64,000 nt of DNA from Ch67 sp964491665 (lineage in GTDB: Bacteria; Pseudomonadota; Gammaproteobacteria; Pseudomonadales; Ketobacteraceae): NCBI GenBank assembly GCA_964491665.1, contig CAZBII010000006.1, forward strand, positions 1-64,000, in the 5' to 3' direction. Below the pieces are notes generated by a model. It was not told the DNA's origin, did no database searches, and was given only the letters and a program-made list of their open reading frames with translations. The position numbers and the translations under genes are program-made. Of this stretch, positions 54,190 through 62,255 are shown piece by piece (the first letter of the stretch is position 1; the number at the start of each line of letters is the position of its first letter).

Positions 54190-55839
54190 TCACACCGCGA
54201 CGCCGGTAGCGGCGGCGGCCGTTTTCTGCTGCGCGGTCACGTTCGTAGTGTCCTGCACAATGAAATCTGCAGCGCGCCAGCCGATCATCATGCTGGGCGC
54301 ATTGAGCGCGGAGACCGGAATTTCCGGAATCACCGACGCATCGGCGATGCGCAGTCCACGCACGCCTTTCAGCTGCAGACGCGTATTCACCGGCGACTGC
54401 GCGTCGTCGCCCATGCGGCAGCTGCCGCAATAATGGAACGTGGTCATCGCCGCGCCTCTGATCCACTGTTTGATCGCGTCGGCATCCTGCGTGCGCGCCG
54501 CTTTCGACAGGCCCAGGTTGCCCCACTCCTGCAGCGCACGCTGACGGGCGATGTCCTGCGCTTTCAGCACGCCCTGCACCAGCGTGTCCAGATCAGCGGG
54601 ATGGTCGAAATAGCCGGGATCTACCTGTGCGGGAATAGCGGCATCGCGCGACGCCAGCCGCACCCGTCCGCGCGACAGCGGTTTGCCCAGAATCACCACG
54701 ATGCCAAACAGCCGCGACACAAACCGCTTCGCCAGCGGCAACAGGAACAGCAGATCCACCAGTTTTTTAATCCGGTTGCGCCATTTACGGTGCTGGTAAA
54801 AATTCGGCGGCAGCAGAATGGCCGGCAGCATGCGCTGCATCGACGGCTTGATCGAAGCCGGTGCGGAATAAAATACAAAACAGGTATCGGCCTGTTGCGG
54901 CGGCAGTGGCAGCGCGGGATTGACGCGATCAAAACCATACACCTGCGGATAGAAGGTGGCCGGCTCATTTTTGCCACGATAGAAAATGCAGACGTTGGGA
55001 TGATCCTGCAGGTGTTCACCCACGTCCGGCGCATCCAGCACCAGCGGAATGCCGAAGCGCTGCAATTCCGCACGCGGACCGATGCCCGACAGTTTCAGCA
55101 GTTTGGGCGTTTCCAGGGCGCCAGCGCACAGGATCACTTCCCGCCGCGCCGTGAACAGCGTGCCGCGCCCCGGTTCCGCCAGCTCGACGCCAATCGCGGT
55201 TCTGCTGCCATCGAACAGAATCCGCTGCACGCGCACGCCGGTTTTTACACTCAGCTGTGGATGTCGTGTTTCATGCAGAAAAGCGGCATAGGAACTGCGG
55301 CGGCGATCGCCGTCATAATTCATCAGCTGGTAACCGATCTGGCCGCACAGCTCGCCATCGTTCAACTCGTCCTTGCGCCGGAAACCGGCCTGCACCGACG
55401 CAGCGACACAGGTGGCAGTGAAGGGCGTGGGTGTGCGCGTCTTCACCCGCAAACGCTGCTCCAGCTTGTCAAACGCAGGCACCACATCAGACCAGCGCCA
55501 GCCCACCGGCCACTGCGCAAAATCGCGCTGGTCGCCGCGCGTGTACACCATGCCGTTCACTGCGCCACTGCCGCCCATGCCGGTACCCGATCCCATGTAC
55601 AGGTGACGGTTGGCGCAGTGCGCTTGCGGCTGCGACAGCCGGTCCAGCATGACGCGATCATTGGAAAAGGCCTGAATGAAGCCATCCGCAGCCAGCGTTT
55701 CCGGATTCTGTTCAGCACGATCACCGGCCTCCAGCAGCAGCACGCTGCCGACATTGGCCTCCGCCAGACGCGCGGCCAGCACGCACCCGGATGAACCACC
55801 GCCAACCACGATGTAATCGAACGCTTCCGGTGTCTGCAT
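54190..55839 (-). CDS. GMC-family flavoprotein oxidoreductase
   Basis: The 549-residue protein has the N-terminal FAD motif YIVVGGGSSGCVLAARL, the GMC signature GSGTGMGGSGAVNGMVYTRG, the second signature GALETPKLLKLSGIG and the active-site His block TTFHYCGSCRMG. I chose the ATG at 55839 because GAGGGA sits 10 nt upstream; a TTG two codons earlier is less likely. GMC enzymes oxidise alcohols, including choline, alkanols and sterols. Here it lies beside an ALDH, so alcohol to aldehyde to acid is a natural pair. Confidence 0.88.
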   Translation of the reverse strand: MQTPEAFDYIVVGGGSSGCVLAARLAEANVGSVLLLEAGDRAEQNPETLAADGFIQAFSNDRVMLDRLSQPQAHCANRHLYMGSGTGMGGSGAVNGMVYTRGDQRDFAQWPVGWRWSDVVPAFDKLEQRLRVKTRTPTPFTATCVAASVQAGFRRKDELNDGELCGQIGYQLMNYDGDRRRSSYAAFLHETRHPQLSVKTGVRVQRILFDGSRTAIGVELAEPGRGTLFTARREVILCAGALETPKLLKLSGIGPRAELQRFGIPLVLDAPDVGEHLQDHPNVCIFYRGKNEPATFYPQVYGFDRVNPALPLPPQQADTCFVFYSAPASIKPSMQRMLPAILLPPNFYQHRKWRNRIKKLVDLLFLLPLAKRFVSRLFGIVVILGKPLSRGRVRLASRDAAIPAQVDPGYFDHPADLDTLVQGVLKAQDIARQRALQEWGNLGLSKAARTQDADAIKQWIRGAAMTTFHYCGSCRMGDDAQSPVNTRLQLKGVRGLRIADASVIPEIPVSALNAPSMMIGWRAADFIVQDTTNVTAQQKTAAAATGVAV

Positions 55840-55951
55840 GAACAAATTCCCTCGGTAGCCTTTGTTCTTTTTATGATTCTTCCTGTTGCGTCGCTGACAT
55901 TCTGGCGTGTCTTATCCAGTGCACAGCTTTGTTATGAATCTTGTCACGCCG

Positions 55952-56560
55952 CTATTTTTTCATGCCCAGCGCCGGCAACAGGCGCCGCTCCAGAAACGCC
56001 CGCAATTCCTTTTCCGTGCGCTTTCTGCCGCCCTGCATCGTCAGCAGCGACAGCAGGAAACGCGTGGCCACTTCCGTTATCTCTTCCATTTCCTCTGCCG
56101 GCAGATTGGCGTCCGCCAGAATGCTGGCAAACAGCATGGTGCGGATGTCGTTACTTTCCGGCACCGTCAGTGCGTAGCTGTTGAGGAAGCCCACCAGACT
56201 GTTTTCCTGCAGCAGTGCCAGCACCGGCTCCTTCGGCAGCCGCTTGAGTGAATACAGCATGGCTTCGATGATGCGCTCGGCCGGATTGGTGAACTTGCCC
56301 ACATGCCTGAGCAGTTCGGAGCTGAAGGTCAGGCCCGACTCCATCAGGGCATAACGCACCACTTCATCACGACTGCCGAAATAGCTGTACACGGTGGGCC
56401 GCGTGACGCCGGCTTCCTGCGCAATATCGTTCAGCGTGACCTTTTCAATGCCCCAGCGCTTCACGCAGCTGAGAGCGGCATCCAGAATCCGGCGCTGGGT
56501 GTCCGGATTCTGCTTGGCAATCTTCTCGACATTGGATTTTTCGGTTCCGGGCCTGGTCAT
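55952..56560 (-). CDS. TetR-family repressor of the sterol cluster
   Basis: The 202-residue protein has a typical TetR helix-turn-helix near the N-terminus (RRILDAALSCVKRWGIEKVT, LNDIAQEAGVTRPTVYSYF) and a helical ligand domain after residue ~75. It is divergent from the CYP51 gene, and co-directional with GMC, ALDH and the other minus-strand genes. The symmetric half-sites between the two divergent starts (56587-56649) are its likely operator. A sterol or related lipid inducer is a guess. Confidence 0.88.
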   Translation of the reverse strand: MTRPGTEKSNVEKIAKQNPDTQRRILDAALSCVKRWGIEKVTLNDIAQEAGVTRPTVYSYFGSRDEVVRYALMESGLTFSSELLRHVGKFTNPAERIIEAMLYSLKRLPKEPVLALLQENSLVGFLNSYALTVPESNDIRTMLFASILADANLPAEEMEEITEVATRFLLSLLTMQGGRKRTEKELRAFLERRLLPALGMKK

Positions 56561-56586
56561 GGGTCTCCTGCGCTCTCAGCCGACAC

Positions 56587-56649
56587 TTTACACCTTTACT
56601 TAATCTGTAAAACAGAATACTCTCTTTACACTCGAAGTAAATATGTAAA
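56587..56649. promoter_or_regulatory. Symmetric multi-half-site operator between tetR and CYP51
   Basis: TTTAC occurs at 56587, 56595 and 56625, and GTAAA at 56607, 56637 and 56645 (start positions). The six form a perfect dyad about 56618. They can be read as two TTTACA-N13-TGTAAA or two TTTAC-N7-GTAAA palindromes. The region is 27-89 bp from the tetR start and 124-186 bp from the CYP51 start, as expected for a divergent operator. Confidence 0.75.
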
Positions 56650-56772
56650 GTGGAAATTTCTTGCAGCGGCCGCTCCCCGGCACAGAAAAGCCCGGCAAAA
56701 CAGCCTCTATCCGCAGCAGGGAATGCACCGGAACAAAACAGAACAACAAGAAAGCAGACCCGGAGGGAATCC

Positions 56773-58443
56773 ATGAGCACCGCGCAACCGGTCCAGACAC
56801 AGACGTTTCCACTGCAAGATCCGCCCCGCCTGAAAGGCGGCCTGCCCCTGCTGGGTCACATCATTCCGTTCGCCCGCAATCCATTCCAGTTCATGAAGCG
56901 CGTGTCCGACAGCGTCGGAGAAATTGCGCAGTTCAGGATTTTCAATCAGCGTATGGTGCTGCTCACCGGCGACGAAGCCAGCACGCTGTTCTACCGCTCC
57001 AGCGATGAGCAGCTCGATCAGTCTGCTGCCTATAAACTGATGACGCCGATTTTTGGTGAAGGCATCATTTTCGACGCACCCAACGAGCGCAAGAACCAGC
57101 AGCTGAAAATGCTCATGCCGGCGCTGCGCATGGAAGCGATGCGCCACCACTCCGACAAGATCGTGCAGGAAGTGGCGGACATGATGAAGGAGTGGGGCGA
57201 CAGCGGCGAAGTGGATCTGGTGGCGGCGATGAAACAGCTCACCATCAACACCGCCAGTCACTGTCTGCTGGGGCGCGAATTCCGCTATGAACTGACGCAT
57301 GAATTCGCCGAGATCTATCACGACCTGGAGCGCGGTGTGAACGCGCTGGCCTACAGTTTTCCGAACCTGCCGATTCCGGCGTTCCGCAAGCGTGATCGCG
57401 CGCGCGAACGGCTGCACCAGCTGGTGGGCGAGATCGTCAAGAAACGGGAAGCGCAGGCGGAAAAGCCCAACGACATGTTCCAGATGCTGATCGATTCGCG
57501 CTATGACGACGGCAGCAAACTCACCACCAACGAAATTACCGGCATGCTGGTGGGCGCCATTTTCGCTGGCCATCACACCAGTTCCGGCACGGCGGCCTGG
57601 GTGCTGCTGGAGCTGCTGAAACATCCGCATCATCTGCGTGCGGTGCGCGAGGAGCTGGATGACCTGCTGGGTGCTGAAGGTGCCGTCACCTTCCAGTCGC
57701 TGCGCGAAGTGCCGAAACTGGAAAATGTACTGAAGGAAGTATTGCGCCTGCATCCGCCGCTGATCGTGCTGATGCGGCAGGTGGCGGAACCACTGACCTT
57801 CAAGAACTACCGCATCAACGTCGGCGACATGGTGTGGGCCGCGCCGCCAGTAACGCATCGCATGTCGCACCTGTTTCCCAACCCGGAAGTGTTTGATCCG
57901 GATCGCTACAACGCTGATCGCGCCGAAGACAAGAACCTGATGGCCTACCAGCCGTTCGGCGGCGGCAAGCACAAATGTTCCGGCAACGCTTTCGCCATGT
58001 TCCAGATCAAGGCCATCTTTTCCGTGCTGCTGCGCCAGTATGATTTCGAACTGGTGAATCCGCCGGCGGATTATGTCGACGATTACGGCGAGATGATCGT
58101 GCAGCCAAAATCGCCCTGTCTGGTGCGTTACAAGCGGCGTCCGGCCAGTTCGTTCACCACCCGCTTCGGCTCGGCTGCGGAGGCAGAAAGTGTCTCCGGC
58201 TGTCCGATGCATGCCGCACAACCGGCGGCAGTGAAGAAAATTCCCACCTTCAATATCATCATCGATCGCCAGTTGTGCCAGGGCCATTCCATGTGCATGG
58301 GCGAGGCACCGGAACTGTTTCAGGTGAACAGCGACAACGAACTCACGCTGCTGCAGGCAACACCGGACATGGCGCTGCTGGACAAGGCCAAACGCGCCGC
58401 GCAGTTCTGTCCCAACCAGGCGATTCGGATCGAAGTCCAGTAA
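56773..58443 (+). CDS. CYP51-type sterol 14-alpha-demethylase fused to a ferredoxin
   Basis: From the ATG with GGAGGG at 56762 the protein has 556 residues. The first ~465 are a CYP51. The SRS1 signature is AYKLMTPIFGEGIIFDA, the I-helix is FAGHHTSSGTAAW (His267, Thr269), the K-helix is VLKEVLRLHPP, and the heme loop is FGGGKHKCSGNAFA (Cys402). After a linker with a Cys-rich patch, a 3Fe-4S ferredoxin follows: Cys502-QGHSM-Cys508 and Cys546-Pro. CYP51 removes the 14-alpha-methyl group of sterols, and a ferredoxin fusion is known from Methylococcus capsulatus CYP51. Start choice drops a 41-codon upstream extension without a good RBS. Confidence 0.9.
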   Translation: MSTAQPVQTQTFPLQDPPRLKGGLPLLGHIIPFARNPFQFMKRVSDSVGEIAQFRIFNQRMVLLTGDEASTLFYRSSDEQLDQSAAYKLMTPIFGEGIIFDAPNERKNQQLKMLMPALRMEAMRHHSDKIVQEVADMMKEWGDSGEVDLVAAMKQLTINTASHCLLGREFRYELTHEFAEIYHDLERGVNALAYSFPNLPIPAFRKRDRARERLHQLVGEIVKKREAQAEKPNDMFQMLIDSRYDDGSKLTTNEITGMLVGAIFAGHHTSSGTAAWVLLELLKHPHHLRAVREELDDLLGAEGAVTFQSLREVPKLENVLKEVLRLHPPLIVLMRQVAEPLTFKNYRINVGDMVWAAPPVTHRMSHLFPNPEVFDPDRYNADRAEDKNLMAYQPFGGGKHKCSGNAFAMFQIKAIFSVLLRQYDFELVNPPADYVDDYGEMIVQPKSPCLVRYKRRPASSFTTRFGSAAEAESVSGCPMHAAQPAAVKKIPTFNIIIDRQLCQGHSMCMGEAPELFQVNSDNELTLLQATPDMALLDKAKRAAQFCPNQAIRIEVQ

Positions 58444-58465
58444 CAGCATCCAGCGGGGAAACGGC

Positions 58466-59308
58466 ATGAAAGCGAACAGCAACGTACTGGCGGGCCAGCC
58501 GGTTCTGGATCAGAAGGCCTACTGGTTTTCGCCCAATCCCGATCGCGCCTGGGCGGAAAAATTCTTTCTCTGGTACAGCCCGGTGTGGATGGCGCTGATG
58601 GGATTGATGATGGTGACCGGCTGGGTCAACGTGTTCAGCGATGCGGGGCTGCTGCTGCATTCCGTGCTGGTCGCGGGTCCGCTGCTGGTGATTCCGGCGC
58701 TGCTGCACCGTCGCTTCAGCCCCGGCGTGCACTGGCGCGACAGCTACTGGTTCAAGGCGAACCTGTATATCGGCTCGTTCGGATTTTTCGGCAATTACTT
58801 CGGCTCGGAATATTTTTTTGATGTGCTCGGCATGGTGTACAACATGCCCAATGCCACCACGACACTCGACGCCAGCCTGCTGGGCAGTGGCCAGCAGAAG
58901 GTGCCGGTGATCATGTATCTCTATACCCACGCCTATTTCATGACGTATCACACCACGGCGATTGTCGTGCTGCGGCGCATCATGAGCAGCGGGCTGCCGC
59001 TGGCGAAACTGCTGTTTCTGCCGATTGCCGCCGGCGTGGGTTACTGCTGGGCCTGGATGGAAACCAAGGCCATGGCCAATCCGCTGATGCAGACCACGTT
59101 CTACTACGAAAAGATGGATCTGATGCTGGCGTACGGTTCACTGGTGTATTCGGTGTATTTCATTGCCAGTTTTCCCATCTTTTATTTCCTCGACGAAAAT
59201 GCGCGCGCGAAATGGGATTTTCTCAAGGTGAATGCGGCAGCACTCAGTGCCAGCATGCTGACGTTTTACCTGCTGGATGCCTGCACCCAGCTCATCGGCC
59301 GGCTCTGA
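58466..59308 (+). CDS. Cycloeucalenol cycloisomerase-like membrane protein (plant CPI1 homologue)
   Basis: The 280-residue protein has about six to seven hydrophobic helices. It aligns by eye with plant CPI1 along its length: SPNPDRAWAEKFFLWYSPVW, then YWFKANLYIGSFGFFGNYFG, then YLYTHAYFMTYHTTAIVVLRR, then WMETKAMANP and YFIASFPIFYFLDENARAKW. Plant CPI1 opens the 9-beta,19-cyclopropane ring of cycloeucalenol to give obtusifoliol, the substrate of plant CYP51. It lies 22 nt after the CYP51-ferredoxin gene, so the two are probably co-transcribed. Family assignment is fairly sure; use of a cyclosterol in this organism is inferred. Confidence 0.8.
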   Translation: MKANSNVLAGQPVLDQKAYWFSPNPDRAWAEKFFLWYSPVWMALMGLMMVTGWVNVFSDAGLLLHSVLVAGPLLVIPALLHRRFSPGVHWRDSYWFKANLYIGSFGFFGNYFGSEYFFDVLGMVYNMPNATTTLDASLLGSGQQKVPVIMYLYTHAYFMTYHTTAIVVLRRIMSSGLPLAKLLFLPIAAGVGYCWAWMETKAMANPLMQTTFYYEKMDLMLAYGSLVYSVYFIASFPIFYFLDENARAKWDFLKVNAAALSASMLTFYLLDACTQLIGRL

Positions 59309-59465
59309 TTCGGCTTGCACATTGCGACCCAAGAGAGATCCGGACTGTTGTGGCTGTCTGAAATGACAGGTGTTTTGTCCTGTGCACCCCTTCCGCGCCG
59401 CGCTTGCCATGCCCTAAGGTTGCGGGATAATCAGGACAGGCTTTTCACTTCAGACAGGTAACGAC

Positions 59466-60317
59466 ATGAAGACACTGGCAAACAAGGTGGTGGCGCTGAC
59501 CGGCGCCTCCTCGGGCATCGGCCGCGCGCTGGCACTGCAGCTGGCAAAACACGGCAGTCATCTGGCGCTGGCGGACGTGAACGAAAAAGGTCTGGCGGAA
59601 ACCGTGGCACTGTTACCCGCCGGCAGCAAGGCAACCACGCACCTGGTGGACGTGGCCAGCCGCGAGCAGGTTTACCAGTGGGCGGAAGATGTGGTGAAAG
59701 CCCACGGCGGCGTGGACGTCGTCATCAACAATGCCGGCGTCGCATCCCACTGCACGGTGGAAGACATCGGCTACGACGATTTCAACTGGGTGTTCGACAT
59801 CGTCTTCTACGGCGTGCTGTACGGCACCAAGGCGTTTCTGCCGCATCTGCGCCAGCGTCCCGAGAGCCACATCGTCAACATCTCCAGCGTCAACGGCTTC
59901 TTTCCGTTTCCCGGCAACGGCCCGTACAACTGCGCCAAGCACGCCGTGAAAGCGCTGAACCAGACGCTGATCCAGGAACTGCACGGCAGCAGCATCCACA
60001 TCACGTCGGTGCACCCCGGCGGCATCAAGACCAACATCGTGCGCAACAGCCGCATCATCAAGCCGCTGGAAACCGGCATGACCAAGGATCGCTTCGCCGC
60101 CCGTTTCGACAAGATTGCCGGCACTACGGCGGAGGACGCCGCCACCATCATCATCAACGGAATCCTGCGCAACAAGCAGCGCCTGCTGGTGGGCAAGGAT
60201 GCCTACGTGCTCGATGCACTCACGCGAATCTTCCCGCAGGGTTTTTCCAATGTGGTGGGGCGGGTGATGATGCGCGGCGCCACGCCGGCAGGCGGCAAAA
60301 ACGGTTCTGCACGCTGA
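59466..60317 (+). CDS. Classical short-chain dehydrogenase/reductase
   Basis: The 283-residue protein has TGASSGIG, NNAG, SSVN with the catalytic Ser, and the catalytic YNCAK. It is a cytoplasmic NAD(P)-dependent oxidoreductase. A 157-bp gap follows the CPI1-like gene, so it may have its own promoter or be read through. In context a 3-ketosterol reductase (ERG27-like) role is possible, but the closest family resemblance is general. An intrinsic terminator at 60339 ends the unit. Confidence 0.85.
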   Translation: MKTLANKVVALTGASSGIGRALALQLAKHGSHLALADVNEKGLAETVALLPAGSKATTHLVDVASREQVYQWAEDVVKAHGGVDVVINNAGVASHCTVEDIGYDDFNWVFDIVFYGVLYGTKAFLPHLRQRPESHIVNISSVNGFFPFPGNGPYNCAKHAVKALNQTLIQELHGSSIHITSVHPGGIKTNIVRNSRIIKPLETGMTKDRFAARFDKIAGTTAEDAATIIINGILRNKQRLLVGKDAYVLDALTRIFPQGFSNVVGRVMMRGATPAGGKNGSAR

Positions 60318-60338
60318 GTACTTTTTCCAGCGCACAAA

Positions 60339-60383
60339 AAAACGGGGCCGACTTCCACACACAAGTGAAGTCGGCCCCGTTTT
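60339..60383. terminator. Bidirectional intrinsic terminator between SDR and glmS
   Basis: A perfect 17-bp stem, AAAACGGGGCCGACTTC (60339-60355) with GAAGTCGGCCCCGTTTT (60367-60383), and an 11-nt loop. There are A- and T-runs at its two ends, so it can serve both convergent genes. Confidence 0.93.
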
Positions 60384-60410
60384 GAGCGGAGCGCGGGCGA
60401 AGGAGCAGTC

Positions 60411-62237
60411 TTATTCGACCGTCACGCTCTTCGCCAGATTGCGCGGCTGATCCACGTCGGTGCCCTTGATGATCGCCACGTGGTAGCTCAGCAGCTGCAG
60501 CGGAATGGTGTACACGATGGCCGCCAGTTCCGGCGCCACTTTCGGCACATCCAGCACATGCACGTCCTTCTGTTTTTCCACGCCGGCTTCGGCGTCCTGG
60601 AAGATGAACAGCTCGCCACCGCGCGCGCGCACTTCCTGCAGGTTGGATTTCAGCTTTTCCAGCAGCGAATCCGAAGGCGCCACCGTCACCACCGGCATGT
60701 CCGCATCCACCAGCGCCAGCGGACCGTGTTTCAGTTCGCCGGCCGGATAGGCTTCCGCGTGAATGTAGGAAATTTCCTTCAGCTTGAGCGCGCCTTCCAG
60801 CGCCACCGGATACTGGATGCCACGGCCGAGAAACAGCGCGTGATTCTTTTCGGCAAACAGTTCCGCCATCTGCTCGATCGGTTTGTTCAGGCGCAGCGCT
60901 GACTGGATCACGTCCGGCAGCTGTTGCAGGCCCTGCAGCAGACGTTTTTCTTCCGCCTCGCTGATCGCATGGAACTTGCCGACGCCCACCACCAGCAGGT
61001 AGAGCGCAGTCAGCTGCGTGGTGAACGCCTTGGTGGACGCCACGCCGATTTCCGGACCGGCCTTGGTCATGAACGCCATAGCCGATTCGCGCACCAGGGA
61101 ACTGGTGGGCACGTTGCACACGGTCAGTGTCGACAGATAGCCCTTGGCATCGCGCAGCGCCGCCAGTGTGTCGGCAGTTTCGCCGGACTGCGAAATGGTG
61201 ACGAACAGCGTGTTGGGACGCACCACGGTTTTGCGATAGCGGAATTCGCTGGCCACTTCCACGTTGCACTGCACGCCGGCAATGCCTTCAAACCAGTATT
61301 TCGCCACCAGACCGGCATGATACGAAGTACCACACGCCACGATCTGCACGGCTTCGATTTTCGGGAACACGTTTTTCGCATCGGGGCCGAAGATGTCGAC
61401 ATTCAGGCCTTCCACACTGGTGCGCCCTTCCAGCGTCGCGCGGATCGCGGTGGGCTGCTCGAAGATTTCCTTCAGCATGAAGTGGCGGTACTCGCCCTTG
61501 TCGGCGGAGCTGTCGCCACCGATGTACTGCTTGATGCCGCGCTCGGCGGGACGGCCTGCGCTGTCCTCGATGCGGATGTGTTCGCGGGAAATATCGGCGA
61601 TGTCGCCTTCTTCCAGAAAGATGAAACGGGTGGTCACCGGCAGCAGCGCCAGCTGATCGGAGGCAATGAAGTTCTCCCCCAGACCCACACCCAGCACCAG
61701 CGGGCTGCCTTCACGCGCCGCGATCAGGCGGTTGGGCTCCTTGCCGGACATCACACCCAGCGCATAGGCTCCGCGCAGTTTGGCGGTGGTGGCTCTCACG
61801 GCGCCCATCAGGTCCATGCCCTTGGTGAGCTGCTGGTGAATCAGGTGCGCGACGACTTCGGTGTCGGTTTCCGATGTGAATACATAGCCGTCTTTCTGCA
61901 GGGACGCACGCAGTTCCTCGTGGTTCTCGATGATGCCGTTGTGCACGACGGCTACGTCCGGGCCGGACATGTGCGGGTGGGCATTGCGCTCGGCCGGCAC
62001 ACCGTGGGTGGCCCAGCGGGTGTGGGCGATGCCGATGGTGCCCTGACCCTGGCTGTCCTTCACCGCCGCTTCCAGTTCGCGCACCTTGCCGATGCGGCGA
62101 ATCCGGTCCACCGGCTGTCCCGGGCTGAAACGGGCAATACCGGCGGAGTCATAGCCGCGGTATTCCAGACGCTTGAGGCCTTCCAGCAGGATGGGGGTTA
62201 CATCACGGGTTGAAACTGCACCAACGATTCCGCACAT
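60411..62237 (-). CDS. glmS: Glutamine-fructose-6-phosphate aminotransferase (isomerizing)
   Basis: The 608-residue protein starts MCGIVGAVS, with Cys2 as glutaminase nucleophile, and contains the class II amidotransferase domain (to about residue 240, with ARTRWATHGVP-type and HNGIIENHEELR motifs). Two SIS domains follow (CGTSYHAG, TISQSGETADTLAA) and the ending LAKSVTVE is the usual C-terminus. It makes glucosamine-6-phosphate for peptidoglycan and LPS precursors. Length agrees with Escherichia coli GlmS (609). It lies 18 bp after glmU in the same direction. No glmS ribozyme or leader is visible. Confidence 0.98.
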   Translation of the reverse strand: MCGIVGAVSTRDVTPILLEGLKRLEYRGYDSAGIARFSPGQPVDRIRRIGKVRELEAAVKDSQGQGTIGIAHTRWATHGVPAERNAHPHMSGPDVAVVHNGIIENHEELRASLQKDGYVFTSETDTEVVAHLIHQQLTKGMDLMGAVRATTAKLRGAYALGVMSGKEPNRLIAAREGSPLVLGVGLGENFIASDQLALLPVTTRFIFLEEGDIADISREHIRIEDSAGRPAERGIKQYIGGDSSADKGEYRHFMLKEIFEQPTAIRATLEGRTSVEGLNVDIFGPDAKNVFPKIEAVQIVACGTSYHAGLVAKYWFEGIAGVQCNVEVASEFRYRKTVVRPNTLFVTISQSGETADTLAALRDAKGYLSTLTVCNVPTSSLVRESAMAFMTKAGPEIGVASTKAFTTQLTALYLLVVGVGKFHAISEAEEKRLLQGLQQLPDVIQSALRLNKPIEQMAELFAEKNHALFLGRGIQYPVALEGALKLKEISYIHAEAYPAGELKHGPLALVDADMPVVTVAPSDSLLEKLKSNLQEVRARGGELFIFQDAEAGVEKQKDVHVLDVPKVAPELAAIVYTIPLQLLSYHVAIIKGTDVDQPRNLAKSVTVE

Positions 62238-62255
62238 GAAATTCAGTCCTTGGGT

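Noticed and set aside
55952..60317. Carotenoid or fatty-acid pathway instead of sterol
   Set aside because: The desaturase-family protein and the GMC oxidase alone would fit these, but the CYP51 signatures, the CPI1-like protein and the NSDHL-like C-terminus together favour sterols.
60318..60410. glmS ribozyme or other leader near glmS
   Set aside because: The strong hairpin here is at the 3' side of glmS and has the A/T runs of an intrinsic terminator; the true 5' side of glmS is only 18 bp from glmU.
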